A stretch of DNA of 6,435 nt, from assembly GCA_934481375.1 (NCBI GenBank), contig CAKSPN010000105.1, positions 1 through 6,435 of the forward strand, written 5' to 3'. This document shows positions 1 through 6,435 of the stretch, in pieces; the stretch's first letter is position 1, and each line of letters opens with the position of its first letter. The DNA is from an uncultured Clostridia bacterium. GTDB lineage: Bacteria; Bacillota; Clostridia; UBA1381. Position numbers and translations under genes: made by a program. The notes below the pieces were generated by a model. That model was not told where the DNA came from and ran no database searches. It saw only the letters and a program-made list of their open reading frames with translations.

Positions 1-1
1 A

Positions 2-640
2 CCTATAGCCGAAATAACCGATCAGTATCTCGAGGCTATTGACGGCATAGAGGACTCCTCGCTCGACAATACGGGCGAATTTATCGTAATGGCGGCACAG
101 CTTTTGTATATAAAATCCAAAATGCTTCTTCCGAAAAACGAAGAGGAGGAGGAAGAGGATCCGAGAGAAGAACTTGCGCAAAGACTTCTTGAGTATCAGA
201 AATTTAAAGAGGCATCGCAGGAGCTTAGGAAAAGCGAGTTTTCGTCAAAATATCTTGTGTTCAGGAGCGAGGAGGAAATCAAATTTCCCGTTCCCGAATA
301 CAGTACGCATCACGATGTTTCGGCGCTTATTGACGCTTTTAATTCCATACTTGCACGGCGTGTCCGGTACGAAAAGCCGACAAAGCGTGCGTTTTCGGGA
401 ATTGTCGGCAGGGAAAAGGTGAGCGTGGACGATATGGTTGAAAAGATATGCAAACGTTTAAAGAGCGGGCGCATACGCTTTGCGAGCCTGTTTTGCGAGG
501 GTGACTCCAGACCCGAAATGATTGCAACATTTCTTGCGGTGCTGGAAATGATAAAGCTTAACAAGCTTTTTGCGGATTACAACGAAGAAACCAAAGATTT
601 TGATTTATTCTCAAAAAAGGCGGAAAAGGTAAATGGTTAA
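2..640 (+). CDS. scpA: Segregation and condensation protein A (ScpA), 5'-truncated by window edge
   Basis: ScpA is the kleisin subunit that bridges the SMC ATPase heads and, with ScpB, forms the bacterial condensin-like complex that organises and segregates the chromosome on the nucleoid. The reading frame is open from base 2, giving 212 visible residues; the family is usually about 250, so roughly 35-45 N-terminal residues lie outside the window. The visible part begins with PIAEITDQYL, typical of the end of the SMC-neck-binding region. It continues through MAAQLLYIKSKMLLP (visible residues 30-44) and the acidic linker with a run of six glutamates that is common in ScpA. It ends in a C-terminal winged-helix region (about visible residues 137-200, from REKVSVDDMVEKI) that in the family contacts the SMC head. 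The ATG at 89 lies inside the conserved region and is not the true start. The gene overlaps scpB by 8 nt (ATGGTTAA), indicating translational coupling. Identification rests on family recognition and on the adjoining scpB. Confidence 0.96.
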   Translation, partial: PIAEITDQYLEAIDGIEDSSLDNTGEFIVMAAQLLYIKSKMLLPKNEEEEEEDPREELAQRLLEYQKFKEASQELRKSEFSSKYLVFRSEEEIKFPVPEYSTHHDVSALIDAFNSILARRVRYEKPTKRAFSGIVGREKVSVDDMVEKICKRLKSGRIRFASLFCEGDSRPEMIATFLAVLEMIKLNKLFADYNEETKDFDLFSKKAEKVNG

Positions 641-1211
641 CATAAAATATGCGATAGAGGGTATACTTTTCGCCGCAGGCGAGCCCGTAAAGGCGGCAAA
701 GCTTGCGGTTGTGCTGGATACCGATATTGACAGCGTAAAGAGAGCCGTTACGGAATTGCGTGATGAGTATGACCGTGACAAGCGCGGATTTAATATAATA
801 GATATACTTGACGGCTACCAGATATGCTCTCGCCCGGAATATTATGCTTACATACAGGAAATACTGGGAGAGCAGAGAAATCAGCCGCTTTCAAATGCGG
901 CAATGGAGGCGCTTGCGATAATTGCGTACAAGCAGCCGATAACAAGAGGACAGATAGAGCGCATAAGAGGGGTGAACTCTGACGGCTGTGTAAACAGGCT
1001 CTATGAGCGCGGGTTAATAGACGAGGCAGGCAGGCTTGACGCACCGGGACGTCCGATCCTTTACAAAACCACGGACACGTTTCTGCGCTGTTTCGGACTT
1101 ACATCGCCAAAGGATCTGCCGCCCGTAAATCTTGAAAAGCTTATTGCGGAGGAGCCGCCGCAGGGTGAACAGCAATCGCTTTTGGAGGAAACGGAGCAAT
1201 CGGAGGAGTAA
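633..1211 (+). CDS. scpB: Segregation and condensation protein B (ScpB)
   Basis: ScpB is the KITE-type subunit that dimerises and binds the central linker of ScpA in the SMC-ScpAB complex, which acts on DNA in the cytoplasm. At 192 residues it matches the family length. The first winged-helix domain spans about residues 1-80 (IEGILFAAGEPV near the start) and the second about 85-155. The second carries the signature ALAIIAYKQPITRGQIERIRG (residues 94-113), then GRPILYKTTDTFLRCFGL (139-156). A charged, disordered-looking tail rich in Glu and Gln follows (from about 167), as usual. The ATG at 633 overlaps the end of scpA by 8 nt. The purine stretch just before it (AAAAGG at 624-629) is too close for an ideal Shine-Dalgarno site, so the start probably depends on coupling to scpA translation. 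The stop codon is followed after 4 nt by the next gene. Confidence 0.97.
   Translation: MVNIKYAIEGILFAAGEPVKAAKLAVVLDTDIDSVKRAVTELRDEYDRDKRGFNIIDILDGYQICSRPEYYAYIQEILGEQRNQPLSNAAMEALAIIAYKQPITRGQIERIRGVNSDGCVNRLYERGLIDEAGRLDAPGRPILYKTTDTFLRCFGLTSPKDLPPVNLEKLIAEEPPQGEQQSLLEETEQSEE
1202..1206 (+). promoter_or_regulatory. Shine-Dalgarno site fixing the DUF2953 gene start
   Basis: GGAGG lies in the last codons of scpB, 9 nt before the ATG at 1216. It supports that ATG rather than the in-frame upstream ATG at 1132, which would lie within scpB and add about 28 arginine-rich residues in front of the membrane segment. Confidence 0.8.
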
Positions 1212-1215
1212 ATAT

Positions 1216-1842
1216 ATGACTGCGGTATATATTTTGCTGATAATCATAGCGGTGATTATGCTTTTATCGCTTGTACGAATAAACGTTGTCGCCGATTTTT
1301 CGTATAAGTCGGAAAACAACGAGCTTTATATAAAATTCCTTTTTATAAAGTCGCATCTTTATCCGAAAGTCAAAAAAGATGTGGACAAGGGAATTGAGGA
1401 TTATGAAGAAAATCCCGAGAAAATCGATAAAGAAACGGCAGGAATACTTGAACGCCTTGCCGGTGCAAAGTATCTGTACACAAATCTTAAAAAAGATATT
1501 TTAAAGCTTTTAAACTACACGTTTGAAAAAGCGATTGCGATAGACGAGCTTAACATATCGGGAGTTATCGGAACGGGAAATCCGATGTATACGGGACTTG
1601 TCTACGGTGCGGTAAACTCTGTCGTGTTCGGATTTTTGGGCGCGGCGGACAGGAAAATGAAGCTCGAAAAGCATCATACCGACATAAAAGCCGATTTTGA
1701 CAATGCGGTATTTTCGGCAGGCGCGTATGCCGTAATTTACACACGTGCAATGTATTTGTACTATATGGCTGCAAAGGCGGCGGTTATCTATATAAAACTG
1801 AAACGTATTCTTAAAGAGGAAAGGAAGATGTCAGATGAGTAA
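1216..1842 (+). CDS. DUF2953 family membrane protein (YtfI-like)
   Basis: This is a 208-residue protein of unknown biochemical function. From the ATG at 1216 it starts with a hydrophobic segment (residues about 4-22, VYILLIIIAVIMLLSLV) that should be a single membrane anchor or uncleaved signal; there is no obvious signal-peptidase site. The middle (50-105) is lysine- and glutamate-rich. The C-terminal half has IGTGNPMYTGLVYGAVN (118-134), resembling the conserved TG/DA-x-TG-x-x-YG region of DUF2953 proteins, and ends with a hydrophobic-to-basic helix (178-204). In Bacillus subtilis the DUF2953 gene ytfI precedes ytfJ, the same order as here, so a role connected with the forespore or spore envelope is plausible but inferred. 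The gene has a strong Shine-Dalgarno sequence and overlaps the next gene by 8 nt (ATGAGTAA). The family call rests on remembered motif patterns plus gene order. Confidence 0.82.
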   Translation: MTAVYILLIIIAVIMLLSLVRINVVADFSYKSENNELYIKFLFIKSHLYPKVKKDVDKGIEDYEENPEKIDKETAGILERLAGAKYLYTNLKKDILKLLNYTFEKAIAIDELNISGVIGTGNPMYTGLVYGAVNSVVFGFLGAADRKMKLEKHHTDIKADFDNAVFSAGAYAVIYTRAMYLYYMAAKAAVIYIKLKRILKEERKMSDE

Positions 1843-2224
1843 TGCGGTAAGCGAAATGGTCAGCGAGGCTGTAAAGAGCATTAAGGGACTTATCGATGTT
1901 AATACGGTTGTGGGCGAGCCTATGTCCGTAGGCGACGGAACGATTGTAATACCTATATCACGTGTTTCGTTCGGTTTCGGCGGCGGCGGAAGCGAGTTTG
2001 CACCCAAGAAAGAAGGAAACGAGCCGATGTTCGGCGGCGGAATAGGCGGAGGAGCGTCCGTTAAGGCGGAGGCGTTTATGGTGGTTTCAAACGGAAACGT
2101 GCGCATAGTTCCGATAAGCGACAGCCAGTCGGCGGTGGATAAGATTTTAGACCTTGTGCCGGGAGCAATAGACAAAATAAACGGATTTATTACAAAAAAG
2201 AAAAACACCGGAGAAGATAAATGA
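1835..2224 (+). CDS. ytfJ: YtfJ/GerW family sporulation protein
   Basis: This 129-residue protein has the full pattern of the YtfJ (GerW) family. An N-terminal helix runs into IKGLIDVNTVVGEPM (16-30), then DGTIVIPISRVSFGFGGGGSEF (34-55), a glycine-rich stretch (67-73), and the closing strand and helix AEAFMVVSNGNVRIVPI (78-94). In B. subtilis the family member is made in the forespore and is needed for L-alanine-stimulated germination; its molecular activity is not established. It is soluble, with no signal or membrane segment. The ATG at 1835 has AGGA at 1822-1825, 9 nt upstream. The gene overlaps its DUF2953 neighbour by 8 nt and the radical SAM gene by 4 nt (ATGA). Homologues exist outside spore formers, so its presence suggests but does not prove sporulation. 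Confidence 0.93.
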   Translation: MSNAVSEMVSEAVKSIKGLIDVNTVVGEPMSVGDGTIVIPISRVSFGFGGGGSEFAPKKEGNEPMFGGGIGGGASVKAEAFMVVSNGNVRIVPISDSQSAVDKILDLVPGAIDKINGFITKKKNTGEDK

Positions 2225-4065
2225 GTATAACACTGCGAGATAAAATACTTTCGGGCGTAATGAAGCCTACACGATATACGGGCGGAGAGCTTAATTCGGT
2301 GATGAAAGACCCGAATGAGGTTGATGTACGTTGGGGATTTTGCTTTGCCGACACATACGAAATAGCAATGTCGCATCTGGGACTTAAAATACTGTATCAT
2401 ACGCTTAACACACGTGAGGATACCTGGTGCGAGCGTGTATTTGCGCCCTGGCCCGATATGGAAGAAGAAATGAATAAGTACGGTATGAAGCTGTTCGCAC
2501 TTGAGAGCGGCGATGAGATAACGCATTTTGATATGCTTGGCTTTACGCTCCAGTATGAACTCAGTTATTCAAATATAGTGCATATGCTGAACCTCGCCGA
2601 AATCCCCGTAAGACAGCGTGACCGTGACGAGAGCTACCCGATAATATGCGCCGGCGGACCGTGTGCTTACAACTGCGAGCCTGTTGCCGATATATTCGAT
2701 TTTGTAATGCTCGGCGAGGGCGAGGAACTTATTCACGAGGTTACCGACGAGTATGTAAAGTGGAAGAAAAACGGCAAAAAGAGCAAAAAGGATTATCTTG
2801 AAGCGATTGCCGGTATAGAGGGCGTGTATGTGCCGTCATTTTATGATGTGGAATATAATGGGGACAACACGATAAAGAGCATTGTTCCGAACAATCCGCA
2901 CGCAAAGCCGACCGTTAAAAAGCGCATAATGCCCGATTTTGACAAAACATATGCGCCCGACACGATAATTGTTCCGGTCGGCGAAACGGTGCATGACCGT
3001 GTCATGCTTGAGGTAATGCGCGGCTGCCTGAGGGGCTGCAGATTTTGCCAGGCAGGGTATATTTACAGACCGTTACGGGAAAGAAAACCCGACACACTGC
3101 TTGCTTTGGCGGACAAGCTTTTAAGCTGTAGCGGATATGACGAAATATCGCTTTCATCGCTTTCCACAAGCGATTTCAGCGGTTTGGAGGAGCTTACGGA
3201 CGGACTTTTGGATATAACGGAAAAGCAGAAAATAGGTTTATCCTTGCCGTCTTTGAGAATAGACAATTTTTCTCTCGGACTTATGGAAAAGGTGCAGAAA
3301 GTCAGAAAATCGGGAATTACCTTTGCGCCCGAGGCAGGAACGCAGAGATTAAGGGATGTTATAAATAAAAACATAACCGAAGAAAATATAATGAAATCGA
3401 CCTCTATGCTGTTCAGGGGCGGTTGGACGAACGTAAAACTGTATTTTATGATCGGACTTCCGACCGAAACAATGGAGGACGTAAGGGGAATTGCGGAGCT
3501 TGCGGGACGTGTTCTTGACGTATATTTTGAAATTCCCAAAGAGGAACGCGCGAAAAATATCAATATTACGGTCAGCACATCAAGCTTTGTACCAAAGCCG
3601 TTTACGGCGTTTCAGTGGGAACCGCAGGACAGCCGTGAGATGATAATCGAAAAGCAGAACGAACTAAAGCGTTCCATTCCGTCAAAGAGAATACGCTACA
3701 GCTGGCACGATAACAAAACAAGCACGCTCGAAGGCATATTTGCACGTGGCGACAGGCGTTTGTGCGACGTTATAATACGCGCGGTTGAAAAGGGCTGTAA
3801 GTTTGACGGCTGGAGCGAGTATTTCAGATATGATTTATGGATGGAGGCTTTTGAAGAGCTGGGAATAGATACGGAGTTTTATAATGCAAGAAAGCGCCCG
3901 TATGACGAAATTTTACCGTGGGATCATATTGATATAGGAATAACAAAGGACTTTTTCATACGGGAAAGCGAAAAGGCGCAGAAAGGCGAAACAACGCCGA
4001 ACTGCCGTGAAAAATGTGCAGGCTGCGGAATTGCACGGTTTAAGGCAGGTGTGTGCTGTGAGTAA
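2221..4065 (+). CDS. Radical SAM protein, TIGR03960 family (B12-binding-like N-terminus)
   Basis: A 614-residue radical SAM enzyme whose substrate is unknown. Residues about 33-175 resemble the B12-binding-like domain of this group (CFADTYEIAMSHLGLKILYH at 41-60; GGPCAYNCEP at 145-154; MLGEGEE at 163-169). I see no DxHxxG motif, so base-off cobalamin binding through that His is not supported. The radical SAM core starts near 255: C269-x3-C273-x2-C276 (RGCLRGCRFCQ) should hold the 4Fe-4S cluster that cleaves S-adenosylmethionine. FAPEAGTQRLRD (368-379) and LYFMIGLPTET (407-417) are typical later core motifs, shared with YgiQ- and methylthiotransferase-like enzymes. The extreme C-terminus has C595-x3-C599-x2-C602, then C612 and C613, a possible extra metal site. 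The gene starts with ATG overlapping ytfJ by 4 nt, with GGAGA at 2210-2214. It overlaps the DUF2344 gene by 8 nt; in many genomes the two are one fused protein, so they probably act together. Confidence 0.92.
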   Translation: MSITLRDKILSGVMKPTRYTGGELNSVMKDPNEVDVRWGFCFADTYEIAMSHLGLKILYHTLNTREDTWCERVFAPWPDMEEEMNKYGMKLFALESGDEITHFDMLGFTLQYELSYSNIVHMLNLAEIPVRQRDRDESYPIICAGGPCAYNCEPVADIFDFVMLGEGEELIHEVTDEYVKWKKNGKKSKKDYLEAIAGIEGVYVPSFYDVEYNGDNTIKSIVPNNPHAKPTVKKRIMPDFDKTYAPDTIIVPVGETVHDRVMLEVMRGCLRGCRFCQAGYIYRPLRERKPDTLLALADKLLSCSGYDEISLSSLSTSDFSGLEELTDGLLDITEKQKIGLSLPSLRIDNFSLGLMEKVQKVRKSGITFAPEAGTQRLRDVINKNITEENIMKSTSMLFRGGWTNVKLYFMIGLPTETMEDVRGIAELAGRVLDVYFEIPKEERAKNINITVSTSSFVPKPFTAFQWEPQDSREMIIEKQNELKRSIPSKRIRYSWHDNKTSTLEGIFARGDRRLCDVIIRAVEKGCKFDGWSEYFRYDLWMEAFEELGIDTEFYNARKRPYDEILPWDHIDIGITKDFFIRESEKAQKGETTPNCREKCAGCGIARFKAGVCCE

Positions 4066-4711
4066 GTATATTATTAAATACGGGCGCGGCGAGAGCGTGA
4101 AATACATATCGCATCTTGATTTTATGCGTTGTTTTCACAGGGCAATCCGCCGTTCGCCTTTGCAGTTTGAGTTTTCACAAGGCTTTAATCCGCACCCGAT
4201 TATGACCGTTGCACAGCCGCTTTCGGTCGGCGTTACGTCGGAGTGCGAGTATATGAAGGTCGGCTTTGACGGCGATTACGATGATGGTTTTGTGGTAAGC
4301 GCACTGAACGAAGCAATGCCCGACGGTTTTACCGTATACGCCGCCAAAAGGACGGACTCGAAAGAGTATGATATAACAAAGCTCGACAGAGCTGTTTATA
4401 TCGTTGAAATCGAGTACAGCGGCAGTTTTGATGCCGATAAGTTTATGTCAAACAGCGAGCTTAAAGTTATGAAAAAATCGAAAAGCGGAGTTAAGGAAAG
4501 CGATATACGTCCGCATATATTCGATATTAAGGTGCTGTCGGAAAAAGACGGCATTATGACGGTTGAAATGTGCGTGTCTGTCGGAAGTGCGTATAATTTA
4601 AAACCCGAAAGCGTTGTTGAGGCAATGGAAAAGTACAGTGAGAATTTTAAGAGTACGTTTATAAGCGTACACAGAAAGAAAATGACCTGCGGTGACAGGG
4701 AATATTTATAA
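4058..4711 (+). CDS. DUF2344 / TIGR03936 radical SAM-linked protein
   Basis: A 217-residue soluble protein of a family defined by being adjacent to, or fused with, TIGR03960 radical SAM proteins. Its activity is unknown; as a likely partner it may bind the substrate of that enzyme. Family-typical blocks are KYISHLDFMRCFHRAIRR (15-32) and FSQGFNPHPIMTVAQPLSVG (39-58), with a conserved-looking basic C-terminus (HRKKM, 205-209). I chose the GTG at 4058: translation from it gives SKYIIKYGRGESVKYISHLD, the normal family beginning, and it overlaps the radical SAM gene by 8 nt (GTGAGTAA), the same arrangement as other junctions here. A possible Shine-Dalgarno sequence, AAGG at 4042-4045, is weak, so initiation probably depends on coupling. 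An ATG at 4007 would add 17 residues encoded by the Cys-rich end of the upstream gene and is less likely. Confidence 0.9.
   Translation: MSKYIIKYGRGESVKYISHLDFMRCFHRAIRRSPLQFEFSQGFNPHPIMTVAQPLSVGVTSECEYMKVGFDGDYDDGFVVSALNEAMPDGFTVYAAKRTDSKEYDITKLDRAVYIVEIEYSGSFDADKFMSNSELKVMKKSKSGVKESDIRPHIFDIKVLSEKDGIMTVEMCVSVGSAYNLKPESVVEAMEKYSENFKSTFISVHRKKMTCGDREYL
4653..4670 (+). other. 18-bp near-palindrome upstream of the GH42 gene, possible operator
   Basis: GTACGTTTATAAGCGTAC matches its own reverse complement at eight of nine base pairs, the exception being T4658/G4665. It lies inside the end of the DUF2344 gene, 61 nt before the GH42 start codon. A dimeric regulator site is possible. It equally encodes ordinary protein sequence, and roughly one such match is expected by chance in a window of this size, so functional status is unsupported. 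Confidence 0.15.
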
Positions 4712-4716
4712 TTCGG

Positions 4717-4722
4717 AAAGGA
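4717..4722 (+). promoter_or_regulatory. Shine-Dalgarno site of the GH42 gene
   Basis: AAAGGA (within GGAAAGGA, 4715-4722) sits in the 20-nt gap after the DUF2344 stop codon and 9 nt before the ATG at 4732. It fixes that start. The gap has no room for a terminator hairpin with a U-tract. Confidence 0.8.
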
Positions 4723-4731
4723 ATTTGCAAC

Positions 4732-6435
4732 ATGAGTTTAATTTACGGAGCGGACTACAATCCCGATCAATGGAAAATGCACCCCGAAATAATTGACGAG
4801 GATATGCGGCTTATGAAGCTTGCCGGTATGAACGAAATGACTATCGGTATTTTTTCGTGGGCAGAGCTTGAAAAATCGGAGGGGGAATATGATTTTTCGT
4901 TCCTTGATATGATAACCGATAAGCTTTACGAAAACGGAATTAATTTTATGCTCGCAACGCCGAGCGGTGCGAGACCGGCATGGCTGAGCCACAAGTATCC
5001 GGAGGTTTTGAGAACTACGGATAAGGGGGAAAAATGCACGCACGGTTCACGCCACAATCACTGTTTTACCTCGCCCGTATACCGCAGTAAGGTGCGTGAG
5101 ATTAACAGACGTCTTGCGGAAAGATACAAAAATCATCCGGGACTTATTATGTGGCACGTATCGAACGAGTACGGCGGAGAGTGTCATTGCGTGCTTTGCA
5201 AAAACGCATTCCGCGAGTGGCTCAAAAAGAAGTATGATAACGATTTGGAAAAGCTGAATTATCAATGGTGGAATAGTTTTTGGAGTCATACATATACGGA
5301 CTGGTCGCAGATAGATCCACCCTCGCCTTTGGGTGAAACGAATGTACACGCAATGAATTTGGACTGGAAAAGATTTGTTACAGATCAGACGATAGATTTT
5401 TACGAAAACGAGTGCGCTCCGTTAAGGGAGATTACTCCGAATGTGCCTATAACGACAAACTTCCATTGGCCCGAATTGCGCGGTGTAAATTATCAGAAAT
5501 TCGCATCGCACGTTGATACAGTTTCGTGGGACGCATATCCCATGTGGCACCATGACAAGGACTGTACCGTACAGGGAAACGACACGGCGTTTGTTTATGA
5601 TTTTAACAGAAGTTTAAAGCACAAGCCGTTTTTGCTTATGGAAAGCACACCGAGCTGTATCAGCTATGTGCCCGTGAATAAGATGAAGCGCACAAATATG
5701 ATGATTACATCGGCTCTGCAGGCGGTGGCGCACGGCTCGGATTCCGTTCAGTATTTCCAATGGCGCAAAAGCCGCGGAGGCTGCGAAAAGTTCCACGGTG
5801 CGGTAGTGGATCACTGCGGTCATGAGAACACAAGAGTTTTCAAGGGCTGTGCGGATATTGGCAAAATTTTAAAGGAAATTTCGGACGTACAAAATGCAAA
5901 AACGAATGCCGGAGCGGCAATCGTATATGATTGGGAAAGCGCATGGGCGCTTGATGATGCGGCAGGATTTCTGCTTGACAACAAAGGCTATCGCGACGAG
6001 TGCGTGCGCCATCATAAATTCTTCTGGGAGCGCAGTATAGCCACGGACGTTATATCGCCCGAAGATGATTTTTCAAAATACAAAATCATTGCCGCACCTA
6101 TGCTTTATTCGATGTCCGAAAAAACGGTTGAAAAAATCAGAGCATATGTTGAAAACGGCGGAATATTTGTCGCAACCTATATTACGGGATATGTAAACGA
6201 AAACGACCTTTGCTATCTCGGAGGTTTTCCGGCAGGCGTTCTCAAAGAGGTTTTCGGAATATGGAATGAAGAAATAGACACAATGTACGAATGGGACAGT
6301 GTGTCGGTAAAGAGTATTGGCGGAAAAGAATATACAGCAAAGGATTACTGCGAGCTTATACATGCCGATACCGCCGAGATGCTTGCCGAGTACACGTCGG
6401 ATTATATGAGCGGTACGCCGTGCGTTACCTGTAAC
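4732..6435 (+). CDS. GH42 beta-galactosidase, 3'-truncated by window edge
   Basis: A glycoside hydrolase family 42 enzyme that removes terminal beta-D-galactose from oligosaccharides with retention of configuration. It has no signal peptide, so it should act in the cytoplasm on imported sugars. The frame is open to the end of the window (568 residues); the family is usually about 650-700, so roughly 100 residues, including the C-terminal domain, are missing. The TIM-barrel domain (about 1-385) begins YGADYNPDQW and contains IFSWAELE. The acid/base is E146 in WHVSNEYGG and the nucleophile is E304 in LLMESTPS. FQWRKSRGGCEKFHGAV (342-358) is the typical barrel end. C111, C151, C153 and C156 match the four-cysteine zinc site known in Thermus A4 beta-galactosidase. 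The trimerisation domain starts near 390 (GAAIVYDWESAWALDD). The natural substrate (galactan, arabinogalactan, lacto-N-biose or other) cannot be told. The gene follows DUF2344 by 20 nt without a terminator. No transporter or regulator gene is in view. Confidence 0.95.
   Translation, partial: MSLIYGADYNPDQWKMHPEIIDEDMRLMKLAGMNEMTIGIFSWAELEKSEGEYDFSFLDMITDKLYENGINFMLATPSGARPAWLSHKYPEVLRTTDKGEKCTHGSRHNHCFTSPVYRSKVREINRRLAERYKNHPGLIMWHVSNEYGGECHCVLCKNAFREWLKKKYDNDLEKLNYQWWNSFWSHTYTDWSQIDPPSPLGETNVHAMNLDWKRFVTDQTIDFYENECAPLREITPNVPITTNFHWPELRGVNYQKFASHVDTVSWDAYPMWHHDKDCTVQGNDTAFVYDFNRSLKHKPFLLMESTPSCISYVPVNKMKRTNMMITSALQAVAHGSDSVQYFQWRKSRGGCEKFHGAVVDHCGHENTRVFKGCADIGKILKEISDVQNAKTNAGAAIVYDWESAWALDDAAGFLLDNKGYRDECVRHHKFFWERSIATDVISPEDDFSKYKIIAAPMLYSMSEKTVEKIRAYVENGGIFVATYITGYVNENDLCYLGGFPAGVLKEVFGIWNEEIDTMYEWDSVSVKSIGGKEYTAKDYCELIHADTAEMLAEYTSDYMSGTPCVTCN

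Noticed and set aside
1132..1215. Upstream in-frame ATG giving a 28-residue longer DUF2953 protein
   Set aside because: The extension overlaps the scpB end by 80 nt, is an arginine-rich out-of-frame reading of scpB, and lacks the strong Shine-Dalgarno sequence that serves the ATG at 1216.
1973..2055. Glycine-codon-rich repetitive stretch (GGCGGCGGA copies) as a possible DNA repeat
   Set aside because: The copies encode the glycine-rich segments expected in the YtfJ/GerW family, so protein sequence explains them.
1831..2526. Long open frame on the - strand opposite the YtfJ gene and the start of the radical SAM gene (231 codons)
   Set aside because: It is antisense to two well-recognised genes, its predicted protein matches no family I know, and its low-complexity proline and phenylalanine runs mirror the glycine-rich and lysine codons on the other strand.
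4007..4057. Upstream in-frame ATG for the DUF2344 gene
   Set aside because: The extra 17 residues come from another frame of the conserved Cys-rich tail of the radical SAM gene, while the GTG at 4058 gives the normal family N-terminus and an 8-nt overlap like other junctions.
4707..4712. Perfect TATAAT hexamer as a -10 box of a GH42 promoter
   Set aside because: A start about 7 nt downstream would fall inside the Shine-Dalgarno sequence at 4717-4722 and leave it incomplete, and no convincing -35 element lies 16-18 nt upstream.
5614..6363. Several short - strand open frames opposite the GH42 gene
   Set aside because: They are shadows of a continuous, motif-rich + strand coding frame and show no ribosome-binding sites or recognisable domains.

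Overview
The window reads as chromosomal DNA of an anaerobic member of the Bacillota, most likely class Clostridia. The reasons are the ScpA/ScpB pair, a DUF2953 membrane protein followed by a YtfJ/GerW sporulation-family protein (the order also found as ytfI-ytfJ in Bacillus), and a TIGR03960-type radical SAM protein with its DUF2344 partner. The YtfJ homologue hints at a spore-forming lineage but does not prove it. A cytoplasmic family 42 beta-galactosidase fits a plant- or host-glycan-using gut bacterium. I cannot name a genus from the sequence.

All genes lie on the + strand and fill almost the whole window. Positions 2-640 hold the 3' part of scpA and 633-1211 hold scpB; both encode kleisin-complex subunits that work with the SMC ATPase in chromosome organisation and segregation. 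Next come a single-pass membrane protein of family DUF2953 (1216-1842) and the YtfJ/GerW protein (1835-2224). Then comes a two-gene pair: a 614-residue radical SAM protein with an N-terminal B12-binding-like region (2221-4065) and a 217-residue DUF2344 'radical SAM-linked' protein (4058-4711). The last gene, from 4732 and running off the right edge, is a GH42 beta-galactosidase with both catalytic glutamates and the four zinc cysteines present.

The first six genes are packed with overlaps of 8, 8, 4 and 8 nt and one 4-nt gap, so they look like one translationally coupled operon. The 20-nt gap before the GH42 gene contains a good Shine-Dalgarno sequence but no terminator, so the sugar hydrolase may be read through from the housekeeping operon. 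A near-palindrome just upstream is the only candidate for separate control. There is no gene-free stretch over 300 bases, and I saw no RNA gene, transposon, CRISPR array or long repeat.

No clearly new system is visible. The least understood part is the radical SAM/DUF2344 pair. Its enzyme carries a second Cys-x3-Cys-x2-Cys cluster at its extreme C-terminus, spaced exactly like its radical SAM motif.
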